This document shows, one piece after another, positions 42,961 through 52,293 of a stretch of DNA of 64,000 bases. The stretch spans positions 4,031,450 to 4,095,449 of the forward strand of contig JAIZWK010000001.1 in assembly GCA_021498095.1 (NCBI GenBank). The letters run 5' to 3'. The position numbers and the translations under genes are program-made. This DNA is from Candidatus Harpocratesius repetitus (GTDB lineage Archaea > Asgardarchaeota > Lokiarchaeia > Sigyniarchaeales > Promethearchaeaceae). Position 1 is the first letter of the stretch; the number at the start of each line of letters is the position of its first letter. Below the pieces are notes generated by a model that was given only the letters and a program-made list of their open reading frames with translations, made no database searches and was not told the DNA's origin.

Positions 42961-43313
42961 AAAAACTCTACAGAAATATTTGCAAACTATTGAGATCAAG
43001 GAGTGAAGGAATTAAAGGGAGAATATTAGTTGAAATTGAAATATGTTTGAAGGTGAAAAACATCCTCATTTTTTTCTTTTCATTCAAAATAAAAATATAA
43101 TAATCATGAAATTTTCTATTAAGAATGTTCTGTAAACCACAAAAAAGTTTGAAAAACAAACGAAGAGAGATAAGGAAAAGGTAAAAGATATACTAAGTAA
43201 TAAGTAGTTGAAGTTAGAAAAATTCCTGATATATTCGTAATTAACAATCAGAAAAGGGAAAAAAAGGGGAATAATTAAAAGATTGCAGTAATGGGGGAGC
43301 AAATTCTTTGAAT
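42961..43313. other. Intergenic region before the regulator gene
   Basis: About 350 bases of AT-rich DNA. Small minus-strand frames here are hydrophobic by composition only. GGGGGA at 43293-43298 is the likely ribosome-binding site for the gene at 43314. Confidence 0.5.
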
Positions 43314-44528
43314 ATGACTATTTTACAAAAGAAGATATCAACAAGAGAAATGCAAGTTTTAATGGCGTTAGAACAAAAACCATTAGGTACATATGAAGAA
43401 CTGGCGAAGATTTCAAATATTTCAAAATCAGTAGTATTTGGTATTTTACGTAATCTTGAAAATCCAGAAAATCTTAATTCTCCTTATTTTACAGTTACTG
43501 CACATCCAAACTTGATCAATTTAGGTTTAGAAATAGTCGATGTTATAGCGACAATTAGTAATCGGCGCCAATTAATTGATTTAATAAAAATAGGAATCGC
43601 TCATCCTTATACAGTGTATCAAGCTTTAATTTATGGAACTTCAAATGGAATGTTAAATCAATTTCGTATTCCGATTGGAAGTCATGATTATATCAAGAAA
43701 TTATTTAATAAATTAGAAAAAGAAAGAATAATTGAATCTTATTCCTATCATAGATATAATCCTAAAGCATTGTATAATGCAACAAAAGTTTCAAGTTGGA
43801 ATCCTGAAACGAATTCATGGGATTTCTCATGGAAAGAATGGTTTGAATCAGATATTTCAAAAATCAGTAATGAAAAAATCGATCTTTCATCTCAATATCC
43901 ACCAACGCTTGGAAGATCAAAAAAATGGATAAAGCGAAGTGATCTTGCCATATTATCTGAACTAACTGCAAATACACGCCGTAAGAATATAGAAATTATG
44001 GAAGCTTTAATAAAACGCAATCCACAATACGAATTTACACCTCAGACTTTTGGACGCCATTTAAAGCGTATTAATGATGAATGTATTTCATATCATAGAG
44101 TTTTCTTTCATGCACTAGAGAGTGATCAAACCAATGCAATCTTAATTCAAGGACACGCTACACAATCAAAAATAAAACAACTCATTCGCAGAATACGATC
44201 ACAATCCATTCCATTTAATTCAGTTTTTAAATTTAATGAAGAAGAAATAAATTGGTTTGTAAAACTTCCTGCTTCGAAAATCCATCCATTATTACCTCGT
44301 TTATTGTATTATATAAAGGATTTACACTTTTTCATGGTAGATTCTAATAGTGCTTATGCCTATCAACTCTATCCAGGAACATTTGATGAAAGTAAAAAAG
44401 ATTGGATTGTAAATGAGAAATTTATGGTAGAAAATGTTATTGATGAGATAAATATGGATAATTTTTTTCATGATAAAGAAAAACAAAAAATCTATGAAAT
44501 TTTTGGGCACCAACGAATAGTTCTTTAA
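43314..44528 (+). CDS. Lrp/AsnC-like regulator with duplicated layout
   Basis: 404 residues. Residues about 10-55 are a helix-turn-helix (TYEELAKISNISKSVVFGIL). Residues 60-125 include a strand-helix segment resembling an effector domain. A second helical region resembling a HTH begins at about 205 (SDLAILSELTANTRRKNIEIMEAL) and is followed by another alpha-beta domain (HALESDQTNAILIQGH...). The protein therefore looks like two regulator halves in one chain. The ATG at 43314 follows GGGGGA. Regulated genes are unknown. Confidence 0.68.
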   Translation: MTILQKKISTREMQVLMALEQKPLGTYEELAKISNISKSVVFGILRNLENPENLNSPYFTVTAHPNLINLGLEIVDVIATISNRRQLIDLIKIGIAHPYTVYQALIYGTSNGMLNQFRIPIGSHDYIKKLFNKLEKERIIESYSYHRYNPKALYNATKVSSWNPETNSWDFSWKEWFESDISKISNEKIDLSSQYPPTLGRSKKWIKRSDLAILSELTANTRRKNIEIMEALIKRNPQYEFTPQTFGRHLKRINDECISYHRVFFHALESDQTNAILIQGHATQSKIKQLIRRIRSQSIPFNSVFKFNEEEINWFVKLPASKIHPLLPRLLYYIKDLHFFMVDSNSAYAYQLYPGTFDESKKDWIVNEKFMVENVIDEINMDNFFHDKEKQKIYEIFGHQRIVL

Positions 44529-44631
44529 CTTCAACTTATTAATTATTCCTAAAGAGAACCATCAGAGAAAAAGAAAAGAGCTATTTTTATTTTTTCTAAC
44601 AACAAAATTACTTAATCACATTTTAAAGCAA

Positions 44632-44787
44632 TCATTTACAAAGTATTGACTCAAAATTTGCCAATACACGCATTTCTCCATTTTCTAACCAAATAACTGC
44701 TTGTTTCTCTTCGTTTCCAAAATTAATTGATTTAACATTGTTAAAGATGGATATTTTTCCATTTTTTTCATATATTTGAACAATCAT
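44632..44787 (-). CDS. 51-residue protein, paralogue of the next gene upstream
   Basis: Short frame encoding MIVQIYEKNGKISIF, then NNVKSINFG, then AVIWLENGEMRV and NFESILCK: an all-beta pattern of alternating hydrophobic residues. It aligns from the first residue with the product of 44896-45057, supporting that both are real genes. Function unknown. Confidence 0.55.
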   Translation of the reverse strand: MIVQIYEKNGKISIFNNVKSINFGNEEKQAVIWLENGEMRVLANFESILCK

Positions 44788-44895
44788 CTATTCTCATCTG
44801 GAATCACGGGAATTATTACTTCTAATCTTAATTTTTGTTCTTATAATCTCTAGATTTTTGGTGTTGATAAGTTTTAATTGAATAATCCTTTTAGA

Positions 44896-45057
44896 TTAAT
44901 TTGAATCAATGCATATAGAATCTACATTTCTAAACGATTTAAGCCCTATACCTAAAATAAATACCGTAATTTCCGAAGTTTGTGTATTTATACCAAATGA
45001 TTCGACATTTGAAAGGTTATATTTCAATTGATTATCCTTATAGAGAAAAACATTCAT
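44896..45057 (-). CDS. Small beta-rich protein, paralogue of 44632-44787
   Basis: 53 residues from the ATG at 45057: MNVFLYKDNQLKYNLSNVES, then an IT-V-FILGIGLK strand and NVDSICIDS. The shared pattern (hydrophobic strand, charged turn, N-V-x-S, final strand ending in S-I) with the 51-residue neighbour suggests a tandem duplication. An ATG at 45090 would add 11 hydrophilic residues. Function unknown. Confidence 0.5.
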   Translation of the reverse strand: MNVFLYKDNQLKYNLSNVESFGINTQTSEITVFILGIGLKSFRNVDSICIDSN

Positions 45058-45287
45058 ATTTTTATCCTGATTATTTTTTAATTCATACATTTGATATTTA
45101 TTTATTTCACCAATAGTATTAAAGTTATTTTATTAAAATGCTTGAAATTACAATTTTTATTCGAGTTTTGTTTGATTTCTTTTATGAAATAAGATTAAAG
45201 TTTGATTAGAATAATGATTATAAAAAAACTTGAAAGAAAAAAAAATGAAAAAAGGATAAGCAATTAAATTAATAATAATCTTTTATC

Positions 45288-47321
45288 CTATAATGTGAAA
45301 TAACTGCCGGTGTTTCCATCAAATTCCATAGGAGCATCGCCACCAGTGTGTGGATAGTCTGCTGCTGCATGAGCAAAGGCATCTTCCATAGCTGTTGTAG
45401 CGCTACTACCATAATAATTAATTAAAGTATATTCTAAGAAATAATAGGTCCATGCTCCATTTTGATGAGTGCTGTCATCATAACCATAGCCATTTTCTGT
45501 GCATGTTGTAGTACAATATACTTTTGCAGCGTTACCCATTGCCATTAAATCAGGACCAATTCCACCTGAATAGCAGTGATCAATAAACACGAAAATATCA
45601 TCAGCGATAGCGGTTTGCAAAATCGCAGCAATTTCGGTGTCGTAAAGATCACCATCTTCACCATCTTCTCCAGAAGCGCAATCCCATGCACAAATATATG
45701 AACTACCTGCACCGTCTCCAGAACCATGTCCTGAAGTGATATAAGCGATTTCACCACTTTGATCGGCTAACCAATTCAAATAATATTTGATATTGTACTC
45801 GGTTGCTATTCCATCATATTTAGGATAGTTTGCAGTGTTGGTGTCTCCTAATACGATGATATTGCTGGATTCGTAGCCGATTGAAATCAAGTAGTTATAC
45901 CAATCGGTAGCGTCTTCATCACAATAAGATAAATCATTGATTGCTTTATAATCGGAAATTCCAACAATTAAAGCATATTTTCCTCCAGTATTTGGAACAT
46001 TGTCAACAGTAATACTGATTGAATCTTCACCATAATTTCCTGCTTCATCATAAGCTTGAACTGTTATTGTATGGCTTCCTTCACTAAGAGTGGTTGTATC
46101 AACACTCCATGAATATGGACTGGTTGAATCAACTGTCCATGAACCGCTATCGATTTTCATTTGAGTGTAACTAACTCCTACATTATCGCTGGCAGTGGCA
46201 GTAACTGTAATTGTTCCGCTCACAGTATCACCGTCCGCTGGAGCAGTGATCGATACGGTCGGAGCAGTGTAGTCTCCGTTAGCATTAGTATAATATGAAA
46301 CTGTAGCAGTGTAGGCTGTGCTACTGGCACTAGAAGTATACATTCTTACTGCAATGTAGTAAGTTCCTGCAGTTTGAATTACATAAGAGCAAGTTTCTGG
46401 ATTGTTGGTAGTATAACCACGAGCTAAATAATTGGTGTAGTCAGGTGTTGTGCAGATATAACAATCGATATCATAAGAATTACCCCAACTTACGGAGACA
46501 GTCATCTCTCCAGGTTCGACATCGGTTAATTCAAAATAATCGACTTCATAACCTGCGACTGCATCATTAAATTCTCTGGTAATCAATTGAGTTTGACTGG
46601 GAGTATTGTCTACGGTAATAGAAATGCTATCTTCACCATAATTTCCCGCAGCATCAAATGCTTGAACAGTAATGGTGTGGGCACCGTCAGATAAAGCTGT
46701 TGTATCTACGCTCCAAGAATAAGGACTTGTTGAATCGGTAGTCCATGATCCACTATCAATCTTCATTTGGGTGTAACTAACACCTACATTATCGCTGGCG
46801 GTAGCAGTAACAGCTATTGTTTCGCTTACTGTAGCGCCATTAGATGGAGCGGTAATTGAAACTGTGGGTGCTGTGGTGTCAGCGGTTCCACCAGTATAAT
46901 ATTTCACAGTTGCAGTATAACTTGTACTTGATGCATACCATGTATACATACGAACAGCAATATAGTAAGTTCCTGCAGTTTGTATATTGTAGGAACATGT
47001 TTCAGGATTGCTGGTAGTATAACCACGCGCCAAGTAATTGGTATAATCAGCAGTTTCACAGATATAGCAGTCGATATCATAGCTGTTTCCCCACGAAACA
47101 GACAATTCCATCAATCCAGGTTCAACATTGGTAATTTCAAAGTAATCTACCTCATATCTCGCCACAGCACCGGTAAAGGTATCTGTGGTTTGAGTTGCAC
47201 GTATACTTCGAACATTTTGTGTAGAAGAAGCAACAATATTTGATGAAAATGCGAGAAAAAGGGAGAAAACAATTGCAAATCCAACCCCAAACCCAATTAT
47301 TTTTTTTTTATAACCCTTCAT
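45288..47321 (-). CDS. Secreted caspase-like (C14/metacaspase-type) protease with duplicated PPC and Ig-like domains
   Basis: 677 residues. Signal peptide at 1-32. Then two consecutive copies of a module of about 190 residues: a PPC-type beta domain (51-142 and 253-344, each with DCYIC and GTYYIAVRMY) plus a bacterial Ig-like domain (152-239 and 354-441, each with TASDNVGVSYTQMKIDSGSW). The protease domain starts near 446 (GGKYALIVGISDY) and has the caspase dyad His532 in TSGHGSGDG and Cys583 in IDHCYSGG. It is an extracellular or surface cysteine protease, probably cleaving after basic residues if metacaspase-like. Base composition is richer in G+C than its neighbours. An alternative is a C13/legumain-like enzyme; the DHCYSGG motif favours C14. 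Confidence 0.85.
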   Translation of the reverse strand: MKGYKKKIIGFGVGFAIVFSLFLAFSSNIVASSTQNVRSIRATQTTDTFTGAVARYEVDYFEITNVEPGLMELSVSWGNSYDIDCYICETADYTNYLARGYTTSNPETCSYNIQTAGTYYIAVRMYTWYASSTSYTATVKYYTGGTADTTAPTVSITAPSNGATVSETIAVTATASDNVGVSYTQMKIDSGSWTTDSTSPYSWSVDTTALSDGAHTITVQAFDAAGNYGEDSISITVDNTPSQTQLITREFNDAVAGYEVDYFELTDVEPGEMTVSVSWGNSYDIDCYICTTPDYTNYLARGYTTNNPETCSYVIQTAGTYYIAVRMYTSSASSTAYTATVSYYTNANGDYTAPTVSITAPADGDTVSGTITVTATASDNVGVSYTQMKIDSGSWTVDSTSPYSWSVDTTTLSEGSHTITVQAYDEAGNYGEDSISITVDNVPNTGGKYALIVGISDYKAINDLSYCDEDATDWYNYLISIGYESSNIIVLGDTNTANYPKYDGIATEYNIKYYLNWLADQSGEIAYITSGHGSGDGAGSSYICAWDCASGEDGEDGDLYDTEIAAILQTAIADDIFVFIDHCYSGGIGPDLMAMGNAAKVYCTTTCTENGYGYDDSTHQNGAWTYYFLEYTLINYYGSSATTAMEDAFAHAAADYPHTGGDAPMEFDGNTGSYFTL
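45993..47171 (-). repeat. Tandem repeat of a 573-base coding module
   Basis: The unit 46599-47171 is repeated at 45993-46565 (606-base period) inside the caspase-like protease gene, covering one PPC plus one Ig-like domain each. Many stretches are identical in DNA, so the duplication is recent or is kept uniform by gene conversion. Confidence 0.8.
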
Positions 47322-47726
47322 AACTTCATAACCTCATATGTAACCAAGATCTATCAAACATTCATATGCATAAGGAAAAAAATACTTATACTGATGATTA
47401 ATAAAACAATCTTAGTTACACTATTTGATATTTTATTCATATCTATATAAATCTTTCTGAATATAATACTAATAATTTAATGACATTTCTACACTTTCGA
47501 TCTATATTCTAATTTATTTTCGAGCTAATAACTTAAAATCGCGAGTTATTTATTCCCAAAATGAGTAGAATAATGTGACGCAACCCCTTCTGTATTTATT
47601 TTTTTCTTTTTCAAAAAGTCTTAGTTAATTTATCTGGATAACAATAATGTATAGAGATAGACGAATACTAAATTTGAAAAATGAACTTTACCAAATTTTA
47701 TAGGTGCATTTATCCATTTACTGATT
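47322..47726. other. Divergent intergenic region
   Basis: About 400 AT-rich bases between the protease gene and the 7TM gene. It contains an inverted repeat AATAACT (47527-47533) / AGTTATT (47544-47550). No coding frame. Confidence 0.45.
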
Positions 47727-48851
47727 ATGGTGGATACAAATACAATTCTTTACTTTATAATCTCATGCTTATTTGGAATTCTTTTATTACTTTTCTTAAT
47801 TCAATCAATTCATTTTAAAAGATCGGTTCCTTTTTTTATTGGCAGCCTTTCATTTGGATTTATGGGAGCGATTTTTGCAACATTACGAGGTTTTGGGCTT
47901 TCAACTCCAGGTCAAATAGATAATCTTTTTCTAGCAGTTCAACTTTCATGTTACGGATTGCAGATCTTCTTATTTTTTCTGTTTCTAAGAAGTTTGGAAT
48001 CAACCGACCATCATCTATTGTTTCTTATTATGAGCTTTGGATTTTTACTTTTGCAAGTTGTTGGATTATGGTCTATTGTTATTTACGATGCATATCCTGT
48101 TGTAAAAGAAAATATGTGGCTTTTAGCCGATATGGGCTATAGTCTTAATGCCCTGTTAGTATATGCACTAAATGGAATCCCTATTTATTTACATATGAGA
48201 AAGAAAACAAATGAGCAAAAGCCGTTGTTTTTTGCAATTTCATTAACTGTAGTATCATTGGGTTATTTTTATTTACTTTTCTTTGATTTACAATCTTATT
48301 TTGGTGTTACTCCAGAATGGTACAGTGCGATATCAATAATTGGAGATTTATTTCCACTTTTAGGATTATTTGGATTTTTAATTCTTTACCTTACTGATTT
48401 TAATTATCTCTATCGCTTACCTTCACAGAATTATATTCTTGTTGTATCTATGAAGTATGGGCCCGCAATACATGCAGTCGAATTTGAAAATAATATGCAA
48501 ATTTCGCTGCAGAAAGATTTAATTGCTGGACTTATCAGTGTGATAAATAATCTTTTTAAAATAAAATTAAAAGCGGAAAAACCTCTGAATTTGATTAAAA
48601 GTGATGAAGTGAGTATATTACTTAAATCAGGCAGATATGTTACGGTATTTATTATCACAGAATCTATCTCTGGTGTGCTAAATCGCGCCCTAAGTCGCTA
48701 TATTTCTGAATTTGAAAAAAAATTTCAAAAAGAATTGGAAGAAGATATCAAAAGAGTGGAAATTTTCAATAAAGCAGAAGAATTAATAGGCAGTATTTTC
48801 CCGTTTTTGAAAATAAAGCGAGTTATAACAGGATTTGGGCAAGAAAATTAA
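47727..48851 (+). CDS. Seven-helix membrane protein with C-terminal longin/roadblock-like domain
   Basis: 374 residues. Seven hydrophobic helices fill residues 5-235 (for example TILYFIISCLFGILLLLFLI, LFPLLGLFGFLILYL), similar in layout to 7TM sensor regions of histidine kinases. Residues about 245-370 form a cytoplasmic alpha-beta domain, YILVVSMKYGPAIHAVEFEN then KDLIAGLISVINNLF, the same pattern as the free-standing longin/roadblock-like proteins in this window. This suggests a membrane receptor signalling through a longin-like module instead of a kinase. The ATG has no strong ribosome-binding site. Confidence 0.75.
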   Translation: MVDTNTILYFIISCLFGILLLLFLIQSIHFKRSVPFFIGSLSFGFMGAIFATLRGFGLSTPGQIDNLFLAVQLSCYGLQIFLFFLFLRSLESTDHHLLFLIMSFGFLLLQVVGLWSIVIYDAYPVVKENMWLLADMGYSLNALLVYALNGIPIYLHMRKKTNEQKPLFFAISLTVVSLGYFYLLFFDLQSYFGVTPEWYSAISIIGDLFPLLGLFGFLILYLTDFNYLYRLPSQNYILVVSMKYGPAIHAVEFENNMQISLQKDLIAGLISVINNLFKIKLKAEKPLNLIKSDEVSILLKSGRYVTVFIITESISGVLNRALSRYISEFEKKFQKELEEDIKRVEIFNKAEELIGSIFPFLKIKRVITGFGQEN

Positions 48852-48866
48852 AATTTTTTTATATGT

Positions 48867-49130
48867 AATTCTCCCGACTCAAATCTAAAATATCCTTCCT
48901 TATTTTTTGTCGTTTTAACCAAGGGGCCAAATTCAAGATAGGTAAATCAAGAATTATAATAAAATCGACTTCAGATTGAAGAATTTATAAACAGGATGGT
49001 AAATTTTTAATAAATTCTTTGAAAAAATCGAGTTCGACAAAAAAAGAATTGCGATATTTCAGATTTAAGTCGGATATATATAAATGATATTCAAAAAAGC
49101 GTTTAAATTAAAAAAGATAAAATATCCTCA
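48867..49130 (-). repeat. 264-base inverted-repeat copy B (mobile-element-like)
   Basis: Reverse-orientation copy of 38466-38729. Its internal terminal inverted repeats are slightly better preserved than in copy A: CCGACTCAAATCTAAAATATC against CCGACTTAAATCTGAAATATC. It lies between the stop of the 7TM gene and the end of the gene at 49156, and encodes nothing. Confidence 0.8.
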
Positions 49131-49155
49131 GTTAATATTATTCAATTTTTTATTC

Positions 49156-49563
49156 TTATTCACGTATAAAATGTCCAATAAAGCGCTCATAACGACCAGG
49201 TAGAATTCCTTCTGATGCTAAATAAATCAACCAAGCATGGATCTCGGTTTGCCATTGATAGAACACATCAGCATCAGTGCTTATTCGACCATTTATTGTA
49301 TACGGCCGAACTTCTGTCATATACCCTGCTTCAGAAATTACAGCAGTAGCTAAATCTTTTAAATATATATCATCTTGAACGCTAAGAATTGCCCGGCTGA
49401 AAGCTTGAACTAATCGATTAATGAGATTTTCATAAATATTTCCTGCAAAACCTTTAAGTATGCCTCCTATCATCCCCATTTGACCCGGATCTGTTCTTCT
49501 TTTTGCGAATGGCAGTAAGGTGGCTTCAATTTTTCTAATTTCCGATTCACTCATAGTAATCAT
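49156..49563 (-). CDS. Hypothetical protein, 135 residues
   Basis: Helical soluble protein; recognisable stretches are GMIGGILKGFAGN, LVQAFSRAILSVQDD and WLIYLASEGILPGRYERF. An internal ATG at 49554 is an alternative start (MSESEIRK). No family recognised. It is divergent from the phosphatase gene and may share its promoter region. Confidence 0.6.
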   Translation of the reverse strand: MITMSESEIRKIEATLLPFAKRRTDPGQMGMIGGILKGFAGNIYENLINRLVQAFSRAILSVQDDIYLKDLATAVISEAGYMTEVRPYTINGRISTDADVFYQWQTEIHAWLIYLASEGILPGRYERFIGHFIRE

Positions 49564-49712
49564 TTTTATTTAATTCTCTTTGTTTTTAAAATTTCAGCAA
49601 TGTTTAAAAAGAAACATTAAAGTAGTATAAAAAAAACTCCTAAATAGGATAATAAAAGTGGTTCAATAATTAGTCAACCTTGATCAAATACATAGGATAC
49701 GAGCTTACCATT

Positions 49713-50699
49713 ATGCGTCATTATAATCGAAATTTCATACCCAAATCATTACAACGGATCATTGAAAATCCAGAAGCCTATACTATAATGAAAAATGTAT
49801 CCCCACTTTCACTTTTTAACATTGGTAAGATTTGGTTAAAATACCAATCTGTAGCACAACCCATTCCAAATATGGTAAATTTAACCGAAATCAGCAAAAA
49901 TTTCAATAACGTACTTATTGTAGGTGATACTCATGGTGATTTTACTTCTACTTTACGAATAACCCGAGCTTTTTTTGAAAAAAAAGTGGATGCATTGGTT
50001 TTTATGGGCGATTATGTTGATAGAGGTGAATATGGATTTTTAAATTTAATGTACCTTATAGGATTGAACCTAGCATGGCCAGATAGGGTCATTTTACTTA
50101 GAGGAAATCATGAAGATATGGCAATAAATTTAGTTTTTGGATTTTATCAAGAATTACAAAGATACTTTGAAAATCCAGATATATTTAAAGCAGTGCAATC
50201 CACTATTGAAGCAATTTATGATTTGATGTCTTTAGCAGCAATTACTCCCTTAGATTCGTTATGTATTCATGCAGGTATTCCAAAGATCGCTTTTCCTCTA
50301 AATATTTTAAATCAAATGCCCAAACCTCATTCAGAATTTAATTCAATAACTGATCTTCAACTAAAAAAAGAACTTAAAGAGATTTTTACACAAATTCGAT
50401 GGAACGATCCAACCGAAAATGAACAAGAACATCCTAATGCGCGCTCTTATCACGGTTTTTTCTTTTTTACAGAACCAGAACTTAAAGCTTTCTTGAAAAT
50501 GAATCATTTAAAGCGAATTTACCGCTCACACGAACATCCAAGAGGTATTTTTCAAGAAATTTTCCCAAATCTTCTATATTATATATATTCATCAACACCT
50601 AATTATGGAAATATCCCTATCGGCCATGTCATTCACGAAAAGGGAAATCATATTTATCTTCGTGATATTGATTTTAATCTAAAAAAAAAAATTCAGTAA
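49713..50699 (+). CDS. PPP-type serine/threonine protein phosphatase
   Basis: About 328 residues with the complete PPP metallophosphatase signature: GDTHGD, GDYVDRGEYG and RGNHED supply the two-metal site, followed by CIHAGIP and the later RSHEH. The DRG and RGNHE forms point to PP1/PP2A-like protein phosphatases, not general phosphodiesterases. It removes phosphate from Ser/Thr of cytoplasmic proteins. The ATG at 49713 is preferred over a TTG at 49680. No kinase gene is adjacent. Confidence 0.9.
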   Translation: MRHYNRNFIPKSLQRIIENPEAYTIMKNVSPLSLFNIGKIWLKYQSVAQPIPNMVNLTEISKNFNNVLIVGDTHGDFTSTLRITRAFFEKKVDALVFMGDYVDRGEYGFLNLMYLIGLNLAWPDRVILLRGNHEDMAINLVFGFYQELQRYFENPDIFKAVQSTIEAIYDLMSLAAITPLDSLCIHAGIPKIAFPLNILNQMPKPHSEFNSITDLQLKKELKEIFTQIRWNDPTENEQEHPNARSYHGFFFFTEPELKAFLKMNHLKRIYRSHEHPRGIFQEIFPNLLYYIYSSTPNYGNIPIGHVIHEKGNHIYLRDIDFNLKKKIQ

Positions 50700-50787
50700 A
50701 AAATTTTATAACATTCACTATGTAATTGATCTTTTTTCTTCTATTTAAGATTAATTCATTCATTAATCTATGAATATATTATTCTTT

Positions 50788-52090
50788 TCACCTCATGGAT
50801 GACATATATAATGGATACCGATGATTTGAGCATATTCCAAGAAATTCATTCAATTCTAACTCTTTTGCGGTAGGATCGTTTCTTTTTATCAGAAATCGTT
50901 GTGTCTGCCATATATTATACAAAAAACACCGAACTCCCATAATATTCAGCCGGTTATTGCGATCTTGCACCTTTTGTGCAATGCCTAACCGATTCATTTC
51001 ACGAAATGCGATTTCTATTAACCATTTTTGGCGATAAAGATCTCGGATATAATTCTCATTGCCGTGTAGGGTTTTTATGCCTGATTTTGAGCAGAACATA
51101 ACAATTAGGAGAAAAATACGGCTGCTGGCAGTTTGTTCACTAATTTTCTTTTGATTAAAATCTTGAATAATTTCTTTTAAATTAAATCTGCGTTTAGCAA
51201 CAAGCAGAAGATCTAATTTAATAGGTGAAAATCCTTTCTTTTTTCGTATTTGCCCTTAATCATACCTTTGCAGTATCTTTTACCTACTCCATTTAAGTAG
51301 TTCATGATTTTTTGTTTTATCTGCGCACATTTTCTTCCAGGCATAATCACGGTTACGTGCTTCTGCTGAAAGAACTTTAGTATTCTTTTACGATAAAACC
51401 CTCGGTCAAGCATAACATATTTTTAGAAAAGCCGTTAGAAACTAGAATCTGATGGACATTGTGAAACAGAGGGAGTTTATCTTGACGCTTTTTAATCTTG
51501 AAATTGGCAATCATTTGATGAAAATCACCTGAAATAACTGAAAAACTAAGTGTACGATGAACGGTTTTACCTTCCTTCTTTCCAAAACAATATGGGCCTT
51601 GCATATTTTTTTTACAGGGTGTATCGGTGTAATCTGCAATTAATTTTAAATCCTCTTTGACAATTTTCAAGGATCTAAGAATTAGTAAATGCGTTAAAAG
51701 AACAAAATTCCAGAAATCTTCAATTAAATCTAATTTTGAAAGTTTCCTCAAGCATCTGGAAAAAGCAGGCTGGTCTGGAAAATACCTTCTTAACTTTCCA
51801 TTTGAAAAGGTGGTAGTTTCGTATGATTGGAACGATATTTGAGCGTCTTTGCATTTTTCTTGCATTATTTCTGCAGTACGACGCGGGGAAAGTCGGATAA
51901 TTTGAATACAGCAGGCAAACAGAACGAAGATCGTGTAGGAAAACCCACTCCGTTTTTGAGGCATTTTTTGGGAAATAATTGGATTTATTATCTTCGTAAT
52001 ATCTAAAAGTAACTGTGGATTAATCTGATTGGGAGTAATTTGTCCGATATCGGCGCCAACCGATGGATTTTCCTGAAGATTTGTCGACAT
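50788..52090 (-). pseudogene. IS4-type DDE transposase broken by two frameshifts
   Basis: Three consecutive minus-strand frames join into one transposase. 51377-52090 has the N terminus and first Asp (LIADYTDTP); 51213-51413 begins with the second Asp (MLDRGFYRK); about 50788-51212 has the YRQKWLIEIAFREM segment, the Y-R-x-x-W-x-IE signature of IS4-family enzymes with the catalytic Glu. Frameshifts lie near 51410 and 51235. Terminal inverted repeats were not found by eye. A dead element rather than programmed frameshifting, because there are two shifts and no slippery site stands out. Confidence 0.8.
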
Positions 52091-52293
52091 ATTTACGGGT
52101 AAGAAAGCTTAGCTTTTAAATTATTCCCTTTATCTTTCGAGATAATTATGCACTTCTTCAATGAAAAGAAATTTGGAAAGTACTACATGATTTAAACAAA
52201 AGATTGAACTTCAGCATCATTTCAAGCTCAGAAAATATATAAAAAACCAATTACATTGATAATGATTTTATAAAAAAAAATCAATAAAAAATT

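Noticed and set aside
42968..43302. Two hydrophobic minus-strand frames in the intergenic region
   Set aside because: Their Phe/Leu/Ile-rich translation follows from AT-rich DNA; no start context or homology.
38466..49130. Composite transposon carrying the 10-kb segment
   Set aside because: The repeats are inverted and gene-free, no transposase lies between them, and a tRNA gene is inside; kept only as an inverted-repeat observation.
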